Source: Arthrobacter luteolus NBRC 107841 (lineage in GTDB: Bacteria > Actinomycetota > Actinomycetes > Actinomycetales > Micrococcaceae). Taken from it: a DNA stretch of 64,000 bases. A program made the position numbers and the translations under genes. Shown here one piece after another: positions 25,753 to 34,874 of this stretch (position 1 is its first letter; the number at the start of each line of letters is the position of its first letter). The stretch covers positions 159,951 to 223,950 of the forward strand of contig NZ_BCQM01000006.1 in assembly GCF_001552075.1 (NCBI RefSeq), written 5' to 3'. Below the pieces are notes generated by a model, which did not search any database, was not told the DNA's origin, and saw nothing but the letters and a program-made list of their open reading frames with translations.

Positions 25753-26694
25753 TCAGCCGTGCCGGCACCCCGCCGGCTCGTGCTCGGCGATGTGCTCGGT
25801 CTCGATTTGGAAGGTTGAATGGTGGATGGAGACCTCAAAGTGCCCGGCGACGCAGGCCTTGACCTGTTGCAGCGTCTCGGCGGCGTGTCCGTCGGTGAAA
25901 CACTCGTCGTCGACGACGACGTGGGCGGTCAGGATAGGCAGGCCCGTCGCGACGGTGGAGGCATGGAGGTCATGCACGTCCTTGACGTGGTCGAGTTCGA
26001 GGATGTGCGTACGCACCTCGTCGAGGTCGAGGCCCTTGGGGGTGAACTCCATCAGCGCCCTGGTCGTCTCCCTCATGAGTTTGAAGGCGCGGGGCACAAT
26101 CAGGGCTGCGATGAGCAGGCCGGCAATGGCGTCGGCCTGCATAAAGCCGGTCGTGGCGATGACAATTGCCGCGACAACCACTCCAAGGGAGCCGAGTGCA
26201 TCGTTGAGGACTTCGAGGAAGGCCGCCCGCATGTTGAAGTTCGAGTCCCGGCCGGAGGCAAGGACGGCGACCGCGATGATGTTCGCTGCGAGGCCAACGA
26301 GGCCGAAGATGAGCAGCTCGCCGGCGGGCACCTCTGCGGGTTCGAACAGCCGCCGGATGCCCTCGATGACCGCATAGGTTCCAACCACAAGAAGCAGGGT
26401 CGACTGGCCAAGAGCGGCGATCACCTCGATCCGCCGGAACCCCCAGGTCCGCGTGGAGTTTGCGGGTTTGAGCATCAGGGTGGCAGCGATCAGTGCGACC
26501 AGAAGCCCGGTCGAATCCGCGACGGCGTGGGCGGTATCGGTCAGCAGGGCCAGGCTGCCGGTCAGGACCGAGCCCACCGCCTGGGCAAGAACGATGACAG
26601 CCGTCAGGGAGAAGGCGATCCACAGCTTCCTGCGGAAGTCTCCGGGATGCCCGGACCCGCCGGCAGCGGGACCGTGATAATGTCCTGCACCCAT
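25753..26694 (-). CDS. Cation diffusion facilitator (CDF) metal exporter
   Basis: A 313-residue six-TM exporter, probably for zinc, cobalt or cadmium by proton exchange. TM2 carries TDTAHAVAD with two of the metal ligands. TM5 reads FLEVLNDALGSLG, with Glu in the place where many zinc CDFs have His. The C-terminal cytosolic domain has VKDVHDLHAS and HFEVSIHHSTFQIE, and the tail is His-rich. N-terminal GAGHYHG adds another His cluster. The ATG at 26694 lies close after the ArsR stop, so it is in the operon arsR - cdf. Confidence 0.9.
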   Translation of the reverse strand: MGAGHYHGPAAGGSGHPGDFRRKLWIAFSLTAVIVLAQAVGSVLTGSLALLTDTAHAVADSTGLLVALIAATLMLKPANSTRTWGFRRIEVIAALGQSTLLLVVGTYAVIEGIRRLFEPAEVPAGELLIFGLVGLAANIIAVAVLASGRDSNFNMRAAFLEVLNDALGSLGVVVAAIVIATTGFMQADAIAGLLIAALIVPRAFKLMRETTRALMEFTPKGLDLDEVRTHILELDHVKDVHDLHASTVATGLPILTAHVVVDDECFTDGHAAETLQQVKACVAGHFEVSIHHSTFQIETEHIAEHEPAGCRHG

Positions 26695-26696
26695 CG

Positions 26697-27086
26697 CTAA
26701 ACCTCCTCCGTAGCTGATGCGGGGAGAGTGTGCGGCAGCCGCAGGTGTGTGCAGAGCGTGGCCTGTGTGCCGGTCGCGTCGAGGAGGTGTTCGGCGGCGG
26801 CGATGAGGGTGCGCAGCAGCTCCGGCTCGGTCAGCGAGTACCAGGTCGAACGTCCTTCGGGACGCATGGCCGCGAGTCCGCACTCAACGAGGAAGCCAAC
26901 GTGCTTGCTTACCGTCGACTGGGCGAGGCCCATATGGTCAACGAGGTCCCGGACCCGGTGCTCGCCCGAGGCGAGGTGCTGCACGATCGCCAGGCGCGTC
27001 GGCTCAGCGAAGGCCTGGAACAGGTGTGCATACGCGGCCGTCGCCACATCATCGAGGGGCGTCAACCCCGGCTTTATAATCGCCAT
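26697..27086 (-). CDS. ArsR/SmtB-family metal-sensing repressor
   Basis: A 129-residue winged-helix repressor with EPTRLAIVQHLASGEHRV, the recognition helix GLAQSTVSKHVGFLVECGL, and the wing RPEGRSTWYSL. Cysteines occur in VECGL and in the C-terminal CTHLRLPH, a CmtR-like placing that could bind cadmium, lead or zinc. I start at ATG 27086, ahead of AIIKPGL; the frame upstream runs through the operator. It should repress itself and the downstream CDF exporter until metal is bound. Confidence 0.9.
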   Translation of the reverse strand: MAIIKPGLTPLDDVATAAYAHLFQAFAEPTRLAIVQHLASGEHRVRDLVDHMGLAQSTVSKHVGFLVECGLAAMRPEGRSTWYSLTEPELLRTLIAAAEHLLDATGTQATLCTHLRLPHTLPASATEEV

Positions 27087-27111
27087 AGGGCGATCATATC
27101 GCATTATGGCG
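27081..27111. promoter_or_regulatory. ArsR operator, nested palindrome over the start codon
   Basis: GCGAT-CAT-ATCGC at 27090-27102 is a perfect palindrome nested inside CGCCATA (27081-27087) and TATGGCG (27105-27111). It covers the ATG of the ArsR gene, so repressor binding would block the promoter or even early elongation of the arsR - cdf operon. Confidence 0.7.
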
Positions 27112-27212
27112 ATGAGTTTGGCTCCAACCCACAGGGCCACCCAGCGGATCCTGTGGCAGACCCCCGGAAACGACAAAAGCCCGACAGAACTTGCGTTCCA
27201 TCAGGCTTATCG

Positions 27213-27286
<74 letters not shown>

Positions 27287-27370
27287 TTACTTCATTGACC
27301 CGCTAGCCGGAGCATTCCCGGCCGAACCAACTCAAATACTCTACAACAGACTTGCCGATTTCCCCGCATC

Positions 27371-27410
27371 GGAGCTGCCCCGGAGTTCATATTGGCTCCG
27401 GGGCAGCTCC
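27371..27410 (-). terminator. Perfect 15-bp-arm hairpin after der
   Basis: 27371-27385 and 27396-27410 are exact inverted repeats with a 10-base loop. The hairpin is 16 bases past the der stop at 27426 and closes the der - parA block. No T-tract follows on the minus strand. Confidence 0.75.
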
Positions 27411-27425
27411 CTATGCTAAAGACTG

Positions 27426-28973
27426 CTAGCGCTTGCTGTTCTTGCCGCGCTTCTCGCGCACCCGCATGTTGACCTCAATGGGCGTACCTTCGAAACCGAA
27501 GGTCTCCCGCAGGCGGCGGGTAATGAAGCGCCGGTAGCCGGGGTCCAGGAATCCGGTGGTGAAGAGCACGAACTTCGGCGGACGCGAGGAGGCCTGCGTG
27601 CCGAACAGGATACGGGGCTGCTTGCCGCCGCGCACCGGGTGCGGGTGGGCCGCCACGAGCTCGCCCAGGAAGGCGTTGAGCTTGCCGGTGGGGATGCGCT
27701 TGTCCCAGTTCTCCAGGGCCGTGTCCAGCGCCGGGACCAGGCGGTCCTTGTGCCAGCCGGTCTTGGCCGAGATGTTGACGTGCGGCGCCCATTCGACGTG
27801 CGCAAGGTCGCGCTCAATCTCGGTCTTCAGGTAGCGGCGGCGTTCGTCGTCAAGCAGGTCCCACTTGTTGAACGCGAGGACCAGCGCGCGGCCGGAATCG
27901 ATGGCCAGCTGCAGGATGCGGACATCCTGCTCGGAGAGGACTTCGTCAACGGCGAGGAGGACGACGGCGACCTCCGCCTTCTCCAGCGCGGCCTGCGTGC
28001 GCAGGGAGGCGTAGAAATCGGCGCCCTGGGCCATGTGCTGGCGGCGGCGGATGCCGGCGGTGTCAACGAAGCGCCAGGTGCGCCCGCCCAATTCGATCAT
28101 TTCGTCGACCGGGTCGCGGGTGGTGCCGGCCGTGTCATCCACAACCACACGCTCAGAACCTGCGAGCTTGTTCAGCAGGGAGGACTTGCCGACGTTCGGG
28201 CGGCCGATGAGGGCAATGCGGCGCGGGCCGCCGCTGCGGTCCAGTCCGCCGTATGCGGAGTACTCCGGCAGGACGTCCAGGACGGCGTCGAGCATGTCGG
28301 CCGTACCGCGGCCGTGCAGCGCGGAGACGGGGTAGGGCTCGCCGAAGCCCAGGCCCCAGAGGGTGGAGGCGTCGGCTTCGTTCTGGATGTCGTCCACCTT
28401 GTTGGCGACGACGATGACAGGCTTGCCCTTGCTGCGCAGCATCTTCACGACGGCTTCGTCGGTGGCGGTGATACCCACGGTGGCGTCAACAACCAGCATC
28501 ACGGCGTCGGCGACGTCGACGGCGATCTCGGCCTGGTCGGCGACGCGGGCGTGGATGCCGCGGGCGTCGTGCTCCCAGCCGCCGGTGTCAACGAGCGTGA
28601 AGTTCACGCCGTTCCAGGTGGCGGGGTAGGACACGCGGTCGCGGGTGACACCCGGGGTGTCTTCCACTACGGCCTCGCGGCGGCCCAGGATGCGGTTAAC
28701 CAGGGTGGACTTGCCGACGTTCGGGCGTCCAACAATGGCGACCACGGGATCCAGCAGGACCGGAGCGTCTTCGTCGATCTCGTCGAAGCCGCCGGCCAGC
28801 AGCGCAGCGTCTTCCTCATCGAGTTCGTAGTCGGAGAGCCCGGCGCGCAGGGTTTCCGCGCGCAGGTTGGCTTCGTCGTCGTCGAGGGCGGCAAGCCGCT
28901 CGTCGATCTGATCCTCGCCTGCGGGCACGTACTCCTCGCCGGAGTCGCCGTCAAAGGTAGGGTTGGCGTTCAT
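27426..28973 (-). CDS. der: Ribosome biogenesis GTPase Der (EngA)
   Basis: A 515-residue double GTPase that helps mature the 50S subunit. The first G domain begins [10 protein letters not shown] with DTPG and NKVD; the second begins [10 protein letters not shown] with DTAG and NKWD. A KH-like C-terminal domain follows, ending in a basic tail. An acidic N-terminal extension of about 75 residues precedes the first G1 motif, typical for actinobacterial Der but longer than in E. coli. It is the last gene of the run from parA and is separated from cmk by 181 bases with a hairpin. Confidence 0.97.
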   Translation of the reverse strand: MNANPTFDGDSGEEYVPAGEDQIDERLAALDDDEANLRAETLRAGLSDYELDEEDAALLAGGFDEIDEDAPVLLDPVVAIVGRPNVGKSTLVNRILGRREAVVEDTPGVTRDRVSYPATWNGVNFTLVDTGGWEHDARGIHARVADQAEIAVDVADAVMLVVDATVGITATDEAVVKMLRSKGKPVIVVANKVDDIQNEADASTLWGLGFGEPYPVSALHGRGTADMLDAVLDVLPEYSAYGGLDRSGGPRRIALIGRPNVGKSSLLNKLAGSERVVVDDTAGTTRDPVDEMIELGGRTWRFVDTAGIRRRQHMAQGADFYASLRTQAALEKAEVAVVLLAVDEVLSEQDVRILQLAIDSGRALVLAFNKWDLLDDERRRYLKTEIERDLAHVEWAPHVNISAKTGWHKDRLVPALDTALENWDKRIPTGKLNAFLGELVAAHPHPVRGGKQPRILFGTQASSRPPKFVLFTTGFLDPGYRRFITRRLRETFGFEGTPIEVNMRVREKRGKNSKR

Positions 28974-29110
28974 AAACTATTGCTTTCTTTCCGTTGAGGC
29001 CTCAGCGCATACGCGCCCGGCCGTCTCCGGACGTTCAGCCCGGGTAAGTATTTTGGGGTTAATGCACGAAGATTCCCGTGCAGCCACCAGTCCATTGAAA
29101 CACGGCAAGG

Positions 29111-29139
29111 AGCGCCGGACCCCATTGGGGCCCGGCGCT
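29111..29139 (-). terminator. Hairpin terminator after cmk
   Basis: Thirteen-base arms (29111-29123 and 29127-29139) with one mismatch around an ATT loop, 15 bases past the cmk stop. Der therefore probably has its own promoter in 28974-29110. Confidence 0.65.
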
Positions 29140-29154
29140 TCACCGCTGCAAAAG

Positions 29155-29856
29155 TCAGTGCGTGCTGCTGTAGACAACGTCCAGGACAGCCTGGACAGTT
29201 TCTTCAAAGTCCAGGTCGGAGGAATCGATGGTCACCACGCCGTCGGCTGCCTTCTGGAAGTTCACCACGGTGGAGTCCTTTACATCGCGGGTCAGGACCT
29301 GTTCGCGCAGCTGCGCGGTGGTCTGTGATCCGCCCAGCTGGACGCCGCGGCGGCGCAGGCGGGCCTCTTCCGAAGCAGTGAGCAGGATCCGCACCTCAGC
29401 CGTGGGCGCCACCACCGTGGTGATGTCCCGTCCCTCGGCGACGATGCGCAGTCCGGAGTCCTTGATCAGCTGCTGCTGCCGGCGGACCAAATCTGCGCGG
29501 GCACCGAGGGTGGTGGCCACGGCGCTGACGTTGGAGGAGACCTCGGGTTCGCGGATCGCCTGGGTGACGTCCTCTCCCCCAACCCGCACCCATTCCTGGT
29601 CAGGGTGGGTGCTCAGCTGAATGTCCGCGGCACGGGTGGCGGCCTCGACGGCGACGGCGTCGGTCAGGTCGATCCCGGCACGCATGCAGGCGATGGTGAC
29701 GGCACGGTACATCGCACCGGTGTCGAGGTAGGCGGCGCGCAGCCGGCGGGCCGCTTCCCGGCTGATGCTGGACTTGCCGGATCCGGACGGACCGTCGATG
29801 GCAACCACCAGGGGCTTGCCCAGCCGGAACTGGGCCGGATTACGTTCTTCGCTCAC
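29155..29856 (-). CDS. cmk: Cytidylate kinase
   Basis: A 233-residue NMP kinase that phosphorylates CMP and dCMP with ATP. It shows the P-loop IDGPSGSGKSS, LDTGAMYRAV for CMP binding, EGRDITTVV, and the lid region EEARLRRRGVQ. Its GTG at 29856 overlaps the tyrA stop (GTGA), so I prefer this start to the upstream in-frame codon at 29871. Position between tyrA and der is standard for Micrococcales. Confidence 0.95.
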   Translation of the reverse strand: MSEERNPAQFRLGKPLVVAIDGPSGSGKSSISREAARRLRAAYLDTGAMYRAVTIACMRAGIDLTDAVAVEAATRAADIQLSTHPDQEWVRVGGEDVTQAIREPEVSSNVSAVATTLGARADLVRRQQQLIKDSGLRIVAEGRDITTVVAPTAEVRILLTASEEARLRRRGVQLGGSQTTAQLREQVLTRDVKDSTVVNFQKAADGVVTIDSSDLDFEETVQAVLDVVYSSTH

Positions 29857-30962
29857 TCCACTACCTTCCACCCGCGCGAGGTCAGTTCGCTGACCAGCCC
29901 GTGCACCTTGCTCGGCAGAACCGAGATTTCCGCCCGGCCAACCTGGCGTCCGGAGGCGTGCTCCAGCCGGAGGTCTTCCAGGTTGACGCCGATTTCACCG
30001 ATTTCGGTCAGCAGCTGCGCGATCTGGCCCGGGGTGTCATCAACCAGGACCGTGAAGCTGGTAAAGGACTGCGGCGGTGTGCCGTGCTTGCCCGGAATCC
30101 GGGCCTGTCCGGTGTTGCCTTCCGCGATCAGCTGGGCCATGTCCAGCCGGGCGCCGTCCGCCTCCGGGTTTTCCAGCGTGTTGATCAGCCGGTTCAGGTC
30201 CTCGCGGACCCCCTGCAGGATGGAGACCAGCCGCGGAGCGTTGCCGCTGAGAATCTGCACCCACAGCTTCGGTTCGCTGGCGGCGATCCGGGTCACGTCC
30301 CGCAGTCCGTTGCCGGCCAGCGCCAGCGACGACGGCGGAGTTTCCTGCAGCCGGCTGGCCACCAGCGAGGACATCACCTGCGGCAGGTGCGAAATCAATG
30401 CAACGGACTGGTCATGGTCCTCGGCGTCCATACGCGACACAACGGCACCAAGATCGATGGCCAGGGCCTCCGCGGTCTTCACCGCCTCGGCTGAGCTGTG
30501 CTCCCCGGCGCAGATCACCCATGGATTGGACATAAAAAGGTCACCCAGGGCGGCCACCGGACCGGACTTTTCGCGTCCGGCCATCGGGTGTGTTCCCACA
30601 TAGCGGGACAGGTCGGCTCCGGTGCCTTCGAGGCCGGCCAGGACGGCGGCCTTCACGCTGGCGATATCGACGACGACGGCGCCCGGCCAGTCCTTCAGTG
30701 CCTGCGCCACCAGGGGCGCGGTGACATCCGGCGGAGCCGCGACAACAACGAGCTGGGGCGCGAAGCCCGCCTCGACGCCGGAGAGCAGCCGCCCGGCACC
30801 GATGTCCTTCGCCACCGCTTCCGTGGAGGGAGAGATGTCCGAGAGCACGACGTCGATCCCCCGGGCCCGCAGGCCCAGGCCGATGCTGGCGCCGAGCAGG
30901 CCGGTGCCGATCACCAGGACCGGCCCGGACAGGTGTGTACCCCCGTTAACCAGTACCGTCAC
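29853..30962 (-). CDS. tyrA: Prephenate dehydrogenase with ACT domain
   Basis: A 369-residue enzyme converting prephenate to 4-hydroxyphenylpyruvate with NAD+ in tyrosine synthesis. It begins with the nucleotide motif VIGTGLLGASIGLGLR and continues with THPMAGREKSG, a family hallmark with the substrate-side His. A C-terminal ACT domain (FTVLVDDTPGQIAQLL, INLED-like VNLEDLRLEH) suggests feedback control by tyrosine or another amino acid. Start is GTG 30962, three bases after rluB. Confidence 0.93.
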   Translation of the reverse strand: MTVLVNGGTHLSGPVLVIGTGLLGASIGLGLRARGIDVVLSDISPSTEAVAKDIGAGRLLSGVEAGFAPQLVVVAAPPDVTAPLVAQALKDWPGAVVVDIASVKAAVLAGLEGTGADLSRYVGTHPMAGREKSGPVAALGDLFMSNPWVICAGEHSSAEAVKTAEALAIDLGAVVSRMDAEDHDQSVALISHLPQVMSSLVASRLQETPPSSLALAGNGLRDVTRIAASEPKLWVQILSGNAPRLVSILQGVREDLNRLINTLENPEADGARLDMAQLIAEGNTGQARIPGKHGTPPQSFTSFTVLVDDTPGQIAQLLTEIGEIGVNLEDLRLEHASGRQVGRAEISVLPSKVHGLVSELTSRGWKVVE

Positions 30963-30965
30963 CGG

Positions 30966-32225
30966 CTACAGCCCTACGGAAGCCAGCAGGTGGCCCACTT
31001 CATGGCGGCCGAGGACGCGGATGCTGCCCTGGCGCTGGTCGTTGAGGCGGATCGGACCCATCTGGGTGCGCACCAGGCGCTCGACCGGGTGACCAACGGC
31101 CTCGAACAGGCGGCGGACAATCCGGTTCCGGCCGGAGTGCAGCACCACTTCCACCAGGATGTGGCCCGGAGTGGAATCGACCAGGCGGAAGGAATCCACC
31201 TTGGCGAAACCGTCTTCGAGTTCCAGGCCTTCGCGCATCTGGGCGCCGACGCCGTGGGCCATGGGACCGCGGACCTGCACCAGGTACGTCTTCGGAACCT
31301 CGTAGGAGGGGTGGGTCAGGCGGTTGGCCAGCTCGCCGTCGTTGGTCAGCAGCAGCAGGCCCTCGGTGTTGTTGTCCAGGCGGCCGACATGGAAGAGGCG
31401 CTCGTGCTTGTTGGTGTTCTTGAGGTAGTCGCTGATGCACGGACGGCCTTCCGGGTCCTCCATCGTGGAGATGACGCCGCGGGGCTTGTTGAAGACGTAG
31501 TACTTCTGCGTCTCGTCCAGCTGCAGGCTCATACCGTCCACATGGATGGAAACCGTCTTGGGGTCAACGCGCACACCGAGTTCGGTGACAACTTCGCCGT
31601 CGACCTCCACCCGGCCTTCCTGGATCATCTCCTCGCACACGCGGCGGGAGGCTACGCCTGCACTGGCCATGACCTTCTGCAGCCGGATGCCTTCGGGATC
31701 GTGGTGTTCGGACACCACGGGCTTGCCCGGGCGGCGGGTGTGCGGACGCTTGGTAACCGGGCCCAGGTTCTGTCCGAAGCGTTCGTTGCGGAAGGCACGG
31801 TCGCCGCCGCCCTTCTTGGGACCGCCGGACTTGAAGCCACCGGACTTAGGCGCGCCGGACTTGTAACCGCCGGTCTTGGGGGCGCCGGCTTTGGGGGCGC
31901 CGGACCGGTAGCCGTCAGCTGCAGGTGCCTCGTCGCGGGCCGGCCTGGGGGCACCGGACTTGAAACCGCCGGACTTAGGCGCGCCGGACTTAAAGCCGCC
32001 CGACCGGGGTGCACCGGACTTGAAACCGCCCGACTTGGGGGCGCCGGACTTGAAACCGTCGGACTTGTAGCCCTCGGAGGGGGCGCCGCGGTCCGAAGCG
32101 GACTTCGGTCCGCCGGTGCGGCCGGTGGAGGGCTTGGAGCCCTTGCCGAAGCCCCGGCTGCCGCCTGAGGCCCCTCCGCCGCGCGGATTGCTGCGGCCTG
32201 CTCCGGAACGGGGTGCCTGTGTCAT
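30966..32225 (-). CDS. rluB: 23S rRNA pseudouridine synthase (RluB/RsuA family) with repeat-rich N terminus
   Basis: 419 residues. The C-terminal 250 residues are a RsuA/RluB enzyme: S4 RNA-binding domain (IRLQKVMASAGVASRRVCEE), then the catalytic motif GRLDNNTEGLLLLTNDGE with the active Asp, and SGRNRIVRRLFEAVGH. The first 170 residues are a basic, disordered segment with about eight nine-residue repeats of GGFKSGAPK/R type. These may bind RNA or ribosomes. GAAGGA precedes the ATG. It sits in the parA - scpA - scpB - rluB run. Family members modify helix 89 or nearby 23S positions; exact target is inferred. Confidence 0.92.
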   Translation of the reverse strand: MTQAPRSGAGRSNPRGGGASGGSRGFGKGSKPSTGRTGGPKSASDRGAPSEGYKSDGFKSGAPKSGGFKSGAPRSGGFKSGAPKSGGFKSGAPRPARDEAPAADGYRSGAPKAGAPKTGGYKSGAPKSGGFKSGGPKKGGGDRAFRNERFGQNLGPVTKRPHTRRPGKPVVSEHHDPEGIRLQKVMASAGVASRRVCEEMIQEGRVEVDGEVVTELGVRVDPKTVSIHVDGMSLQLDETQKYYVFNKPRGVISTMEDPEGRPCISDYLKNTNKHERLFHVGRLDNNTEGLLLLTNDGELANRLTHPSYEVPKTYLVQVRGPMAHGVGAQMREGLELEDGFAKVDSFRLVDSTPGHILVEVVLHSGRNRIVRRLFEAVGHPVERLVRTQMGPIRLNDQRQGSIRVLGRHEVGHLLASVGL

Positions 32226-32248
32226 TAAGAATCCTTCGGGTGTAGCGG

Positions 32249-32878
32249 TTAGTAAGTAGTCTCTTCAAATTCTGCAAGGTTTTCCAGCCCGGGCAGGTGG
32301 GGTGCGATCTGCGGCAGCTCCTCCAAGCTGCCCAGCCCCAGTTTCTCCAGGAAGTACGGTGTCGTGACGTAGAGCAGCGAACCGGTCTCCGGTTCGGTAC
32401 CCGCTTCCTCGACGAGCCCGCGCTGGATAAGCGTTCGGACCACGGAGTCCACGTTGACTCCCCGGATAGCTGATACCTGTCCCCGGGACACCGGTTGGCG
32501 GTAGGCGATCACGGCCAGGGTTTCCAGTGCTGCCTGCGAGAGGCGGGCACTTTGCCCTTCCAGCACAAACTGCCCGACGATGTCCGCATAGCTGGGACGC
32601 GAGTAAATGCGCCAGCCGCCGGCCACTTCACGGAGCTCGAAGCCCCGCGGTTGGGAAACGCGCAGCCCGGTGGATCCACCCCCAGTATAGCCGTCATAGT
32701 CTTCGCGCAGATCGGCGAGGACCTGGGCCACCTCGGCTGCGGGAACCTCCAGGGCTGCGGCCAGCTGGGCGGCGGTCACGGGTTCGTTGATCACCATCAG
32801 CACGGCTTCCGCCGCTGCCCGGAGTCCGCCGGGCCGGGAATGGATGCTGTTCGGCTCAGGCGTCGGCGGGTGCTGCAT
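32249..32878 (-). CDS. scpB: Chromosome condensation protein ScpB
   Basis: A 209-residue winged-helix kleisin-interacting subunit of the SMC complex. It has AAAEAVLMVINEPVT at the start, the double winged-helix body with LETLAVIAYRQPVSRGQVSAIRG and LIQRGLVEE, and an acidic C terminus. The ATG at 32878 has GAGGAG upstream and lies inside the last codons of scpA (23-base overlap), giving coupled translation. Confidence 0.95.
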   Translation of the reverse strand: MQHPPTPEPNSIHSRPGGLRAAAEAVLMVINEPVTAAQLAAALEVPAAEVAQVLADLREDYDGYTGGGSTGLRVSQPRGFELREVAGGWRIYSRPSYADIVGQFVLEGQSARLSQAALETLAVIAYRQPVSRGQVSAIRGVNVDSVVRTLIQRGLVEEAGTEPETGSLLYVTTPYFLEKLGLGSLEELPQIAPHLPGLENLAEFEETTY

Positions 32879-33770
32879 GCATCTCCTCGTCGTATTCTTC
32901 CGTCAGCGCTTCCGCGGACCATTCTCCATCCGCACCGGGTGTCCCGGTCCAGATAATCCGCAGTTCGCCCAGCGGCTCCGGCTGGTCAAAGGCCAGGACT
33001 CCGTCCCGGAACATTTCCAGCAGGGCCAGGAACCGGGCCACGGTTTCCAGCGGAGTTGCTCCGCCGGTCAGTTCGGTGAAGGTCAGCGGGCTGCGCTCCG
33101 CCAGACGGCCGCTGATGATCTGTGCCTGTTCCCGGACGCTGACGCGCGGAGCGTGCAGGTGCGCCAGCCCCACTTCGGTGGGTATTCCGGGTTTGGGTTC
33201 CAGCGCCTTGACCGCCAGCCGCGCAAATTCTTCGGGCGGTGTCCGCCAGACCAGCTCCGGCAGCATCGCTGCCACATGCGGTTCCAAGGCGGTATCGCGC
33301 GGGAACCGGAGGCCTTCCTCGGCCAGCCGGGTGCCCATCAGCGAAGCCACTTCCTTGAACGCGCGGTACTGCAGCAGCCGGGCGAAGAGCAGGTCCCGTG
33401 CTTCCAGCAGGGCAACGTCTTCGTCGTCTTCCACATCCCCGGCCGGCAGCAGCCGGGCTGCCTTGAGATCCAGGAGCGTTGCCGCAATAACCAGGAACTC
33501 GCTGGCTTCGTCGAGGGCCCAGCCCTGGCCGGAAGCGGTCAGGGCACGGATATAGGCAATGAACTCGTCCGTGACCGTGGCCAGGGCGATTTCGGTGATG
33601 TCCAGCTCGTGCTTGGAGATCAGGCCCAGCAGCACGTCGAAGGGTCCGCGGAAGTTCTCCAGCCGGACTTCGAATCCGCCGGGCTGGTGTCCCTCTGCGT
33701 CTGCTGCCTGCTCCTGGGTCTCCCCTGCCCCGGCGTCCGCCGCGAGGCTAGGGTGCGCCGCCGCGGGCAA
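32856..33770 (-). CDS. scpA: Segregation and condensation protein ScpA (kleisin)
   Basis: A 304-residue kleisin bridging SMC heads with ScpB. The signature FEVRLENFRGPFDVLLGLISKH is split by the N-terminal helical domain, followed by LVIAATLLDLKAARLLP and a C-terminal winged helix with FLALLEMFRDGVLAFDQ. The start is TTG 33770: AAGGA lies five bases upstream and no ATG precedes the conserved region. It overlaps the parA end by 23 bases. Confidence 0.95.
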   Translation of the reverse strand: MPAAAHPSLAADAGAGETQEQAADAEGHQPGGFEVRLENFRGPFDVLLGLISKHELDITEIALATVTDEFIAYIRALTASGQGWALDEASEFLVIAATLLDLKAARLLPAGDVEDDEDVALLEARDLLFARLLQYRAFKEVASLMGTRLAEEGLRFPRDTALEPHVAAMLPELVWRTPPEEFARLAVKALEPKPGIPTEVGLAHLHAPRVSVREQAQIISGRLAERSPLTFTELTGGATPLETVARFLALLEMFRDGVLAFDQPEPLGELRIIWTGTPGADGEWSAEALTEEYDEEMHAAPADA

Positions 33771-34647
33771 TCAGTTCCTTGGCAAGGCGGCGGTAGGACT
33801 CCGCACCGGCGTGGTTGCCGGCGTAGGAGGTGATCGGCTCGGCGGCGACGGTGGCGTCGGCGAACTTGATGGTGCGCTTGATGACGGTCTCGAAGACCTT
33901 GTCGCCGAAGGCCTCGACCAGGCGGCCGATCACTTCGCGGCTGTGCAGGGTCCGTGCGTCGTACATGGTGGCCAGCACGCCGTCGACCTGCAGTCCCGGG
34001 TTCAGCCGGTCCTGGACCTTCTCGATGGTTTCCACCAGCAGCGCCACCGCGCGCAGGGCGAAGAACTCGCAGATCAGCGGAATGATCACGCCGTGGGCGG
34101 CGGTCAGCGCGTTCACGGTCAGCAGGCCCAGGGAAGGCTGGCAGTCGATCAGGATGACGTCGTAGTCATCCGAGACCCGGCGCAGCGCGCGCTCCAGCAC
34201 CTGCTCACGGGCTACCTCGTTGACCAGCTGGACTTCTGCTGCCGAGAGGTCGATGTTGGCGGGGAGCAGGTCGATGTTCTCGACGTGCGTCTCCTGGATG
34301 GCATCGCGGATGTCCACCTTGCGGTCCATCAGCACGTTGTAGACGGTCACGTCCAGTTCATGCGGGTTGGTCCCCAGCCCGGCGGAGAGGGCGCCCTGCG
34401 GATCAAAGTCCACCAGCAGGACCTTGCGTCCGGCTTCGGCGAGGGCGGCACCCAGATTGATGGTCGACGTCGTTTTACCGACTCCGCCCTTCTGGTTGAC
34501 CATGGCGATGATGCGGGCCGGACCGTGGGAGGTCAGGACCGGAGGCTCGGGGAATTCCGTCAGCGGGCGGCCGGTCGGACCCATGGCTTCATCGGCAGCA
34601 CCCTGCGTTGCGTCCTGCAGAGTTGTGGAACTCTGTTCAAAGCTCAC
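33748..34647 (-). CDS. parA: ParA/Soj-family ATPase
   Basis: A ParA-type ATPase of about 299 residues with the deviant Walker A QKGGVGKTTS, Walker B VILIDCQPSLG, and LVDFDPQGALS. No parB is adjacent, and its place before scpA is that of the orphan ParA (Rv1708 type) in actinobacteria. It may act with the SMC-ScpAB system or polar growth proteins. Several in-frame GTGs are possible (34716, 34659, 34647); I chose 34647 (VSFEQS) with low confidence. It heads the transcription run down to der. Confidence 0.88.
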   Translation of the reverse strand: MSFEQSSTTLQDATQGAADEAMGPTGRPLTEFPEPPVLTSHGPARIIAMVNQKGGVGKTTSTINLGAALAEAGRKVLLVDFDPQGALSAGLGTNPHELDVTVYNVLMDRKVDIRDAIQETHVENIDLLPANIDLSAAEVQLVNEVAREQVLERALRRVSDDYDVILIDCQPSLGLLTVNALTAAHGVIIPLICEFFALRAVALLVETIEKVQDRLNPGLQVDGVLATMYDARTLHSREVIGRLVEAFGDKVFETVIKRTIKFADATVAAEPITSYAGNHAGAESYRRLAKELIARGGAP

Positions 34648-34874
34648 GTATAAATCCACGCTTCCGTCTCTAGCTGTCCTGCGGCTGTCCTCTCCAAGAT
34701 TACAACTGTGCAACACCGATACCGCGAATCAGCGGCGTGGAACGCCGCGAGCCTTGACGCTCAACCTTAACTAGAAGCTTTGGACGGCGGGCACCGGATC
34801 CTCCCTCAGCAGGCCAGCCGCCGCCGCCGGGGCAGCCGGCTGGAACCGCTGAAAGGGACCCAGCATCCGGATGG

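Noticed and set aside
27639..28997. 452-codon plus-strand frame opposite der
   Set aside because: Der motifs on minus are decisive; the opposite frame has no recognisable domain.
30498..32168. 556-codon plus-strand frame opposite rluB/tyrA
   Set aside because: Crosses two clear minus-strand genes, and its repeats mirror those of rluB.
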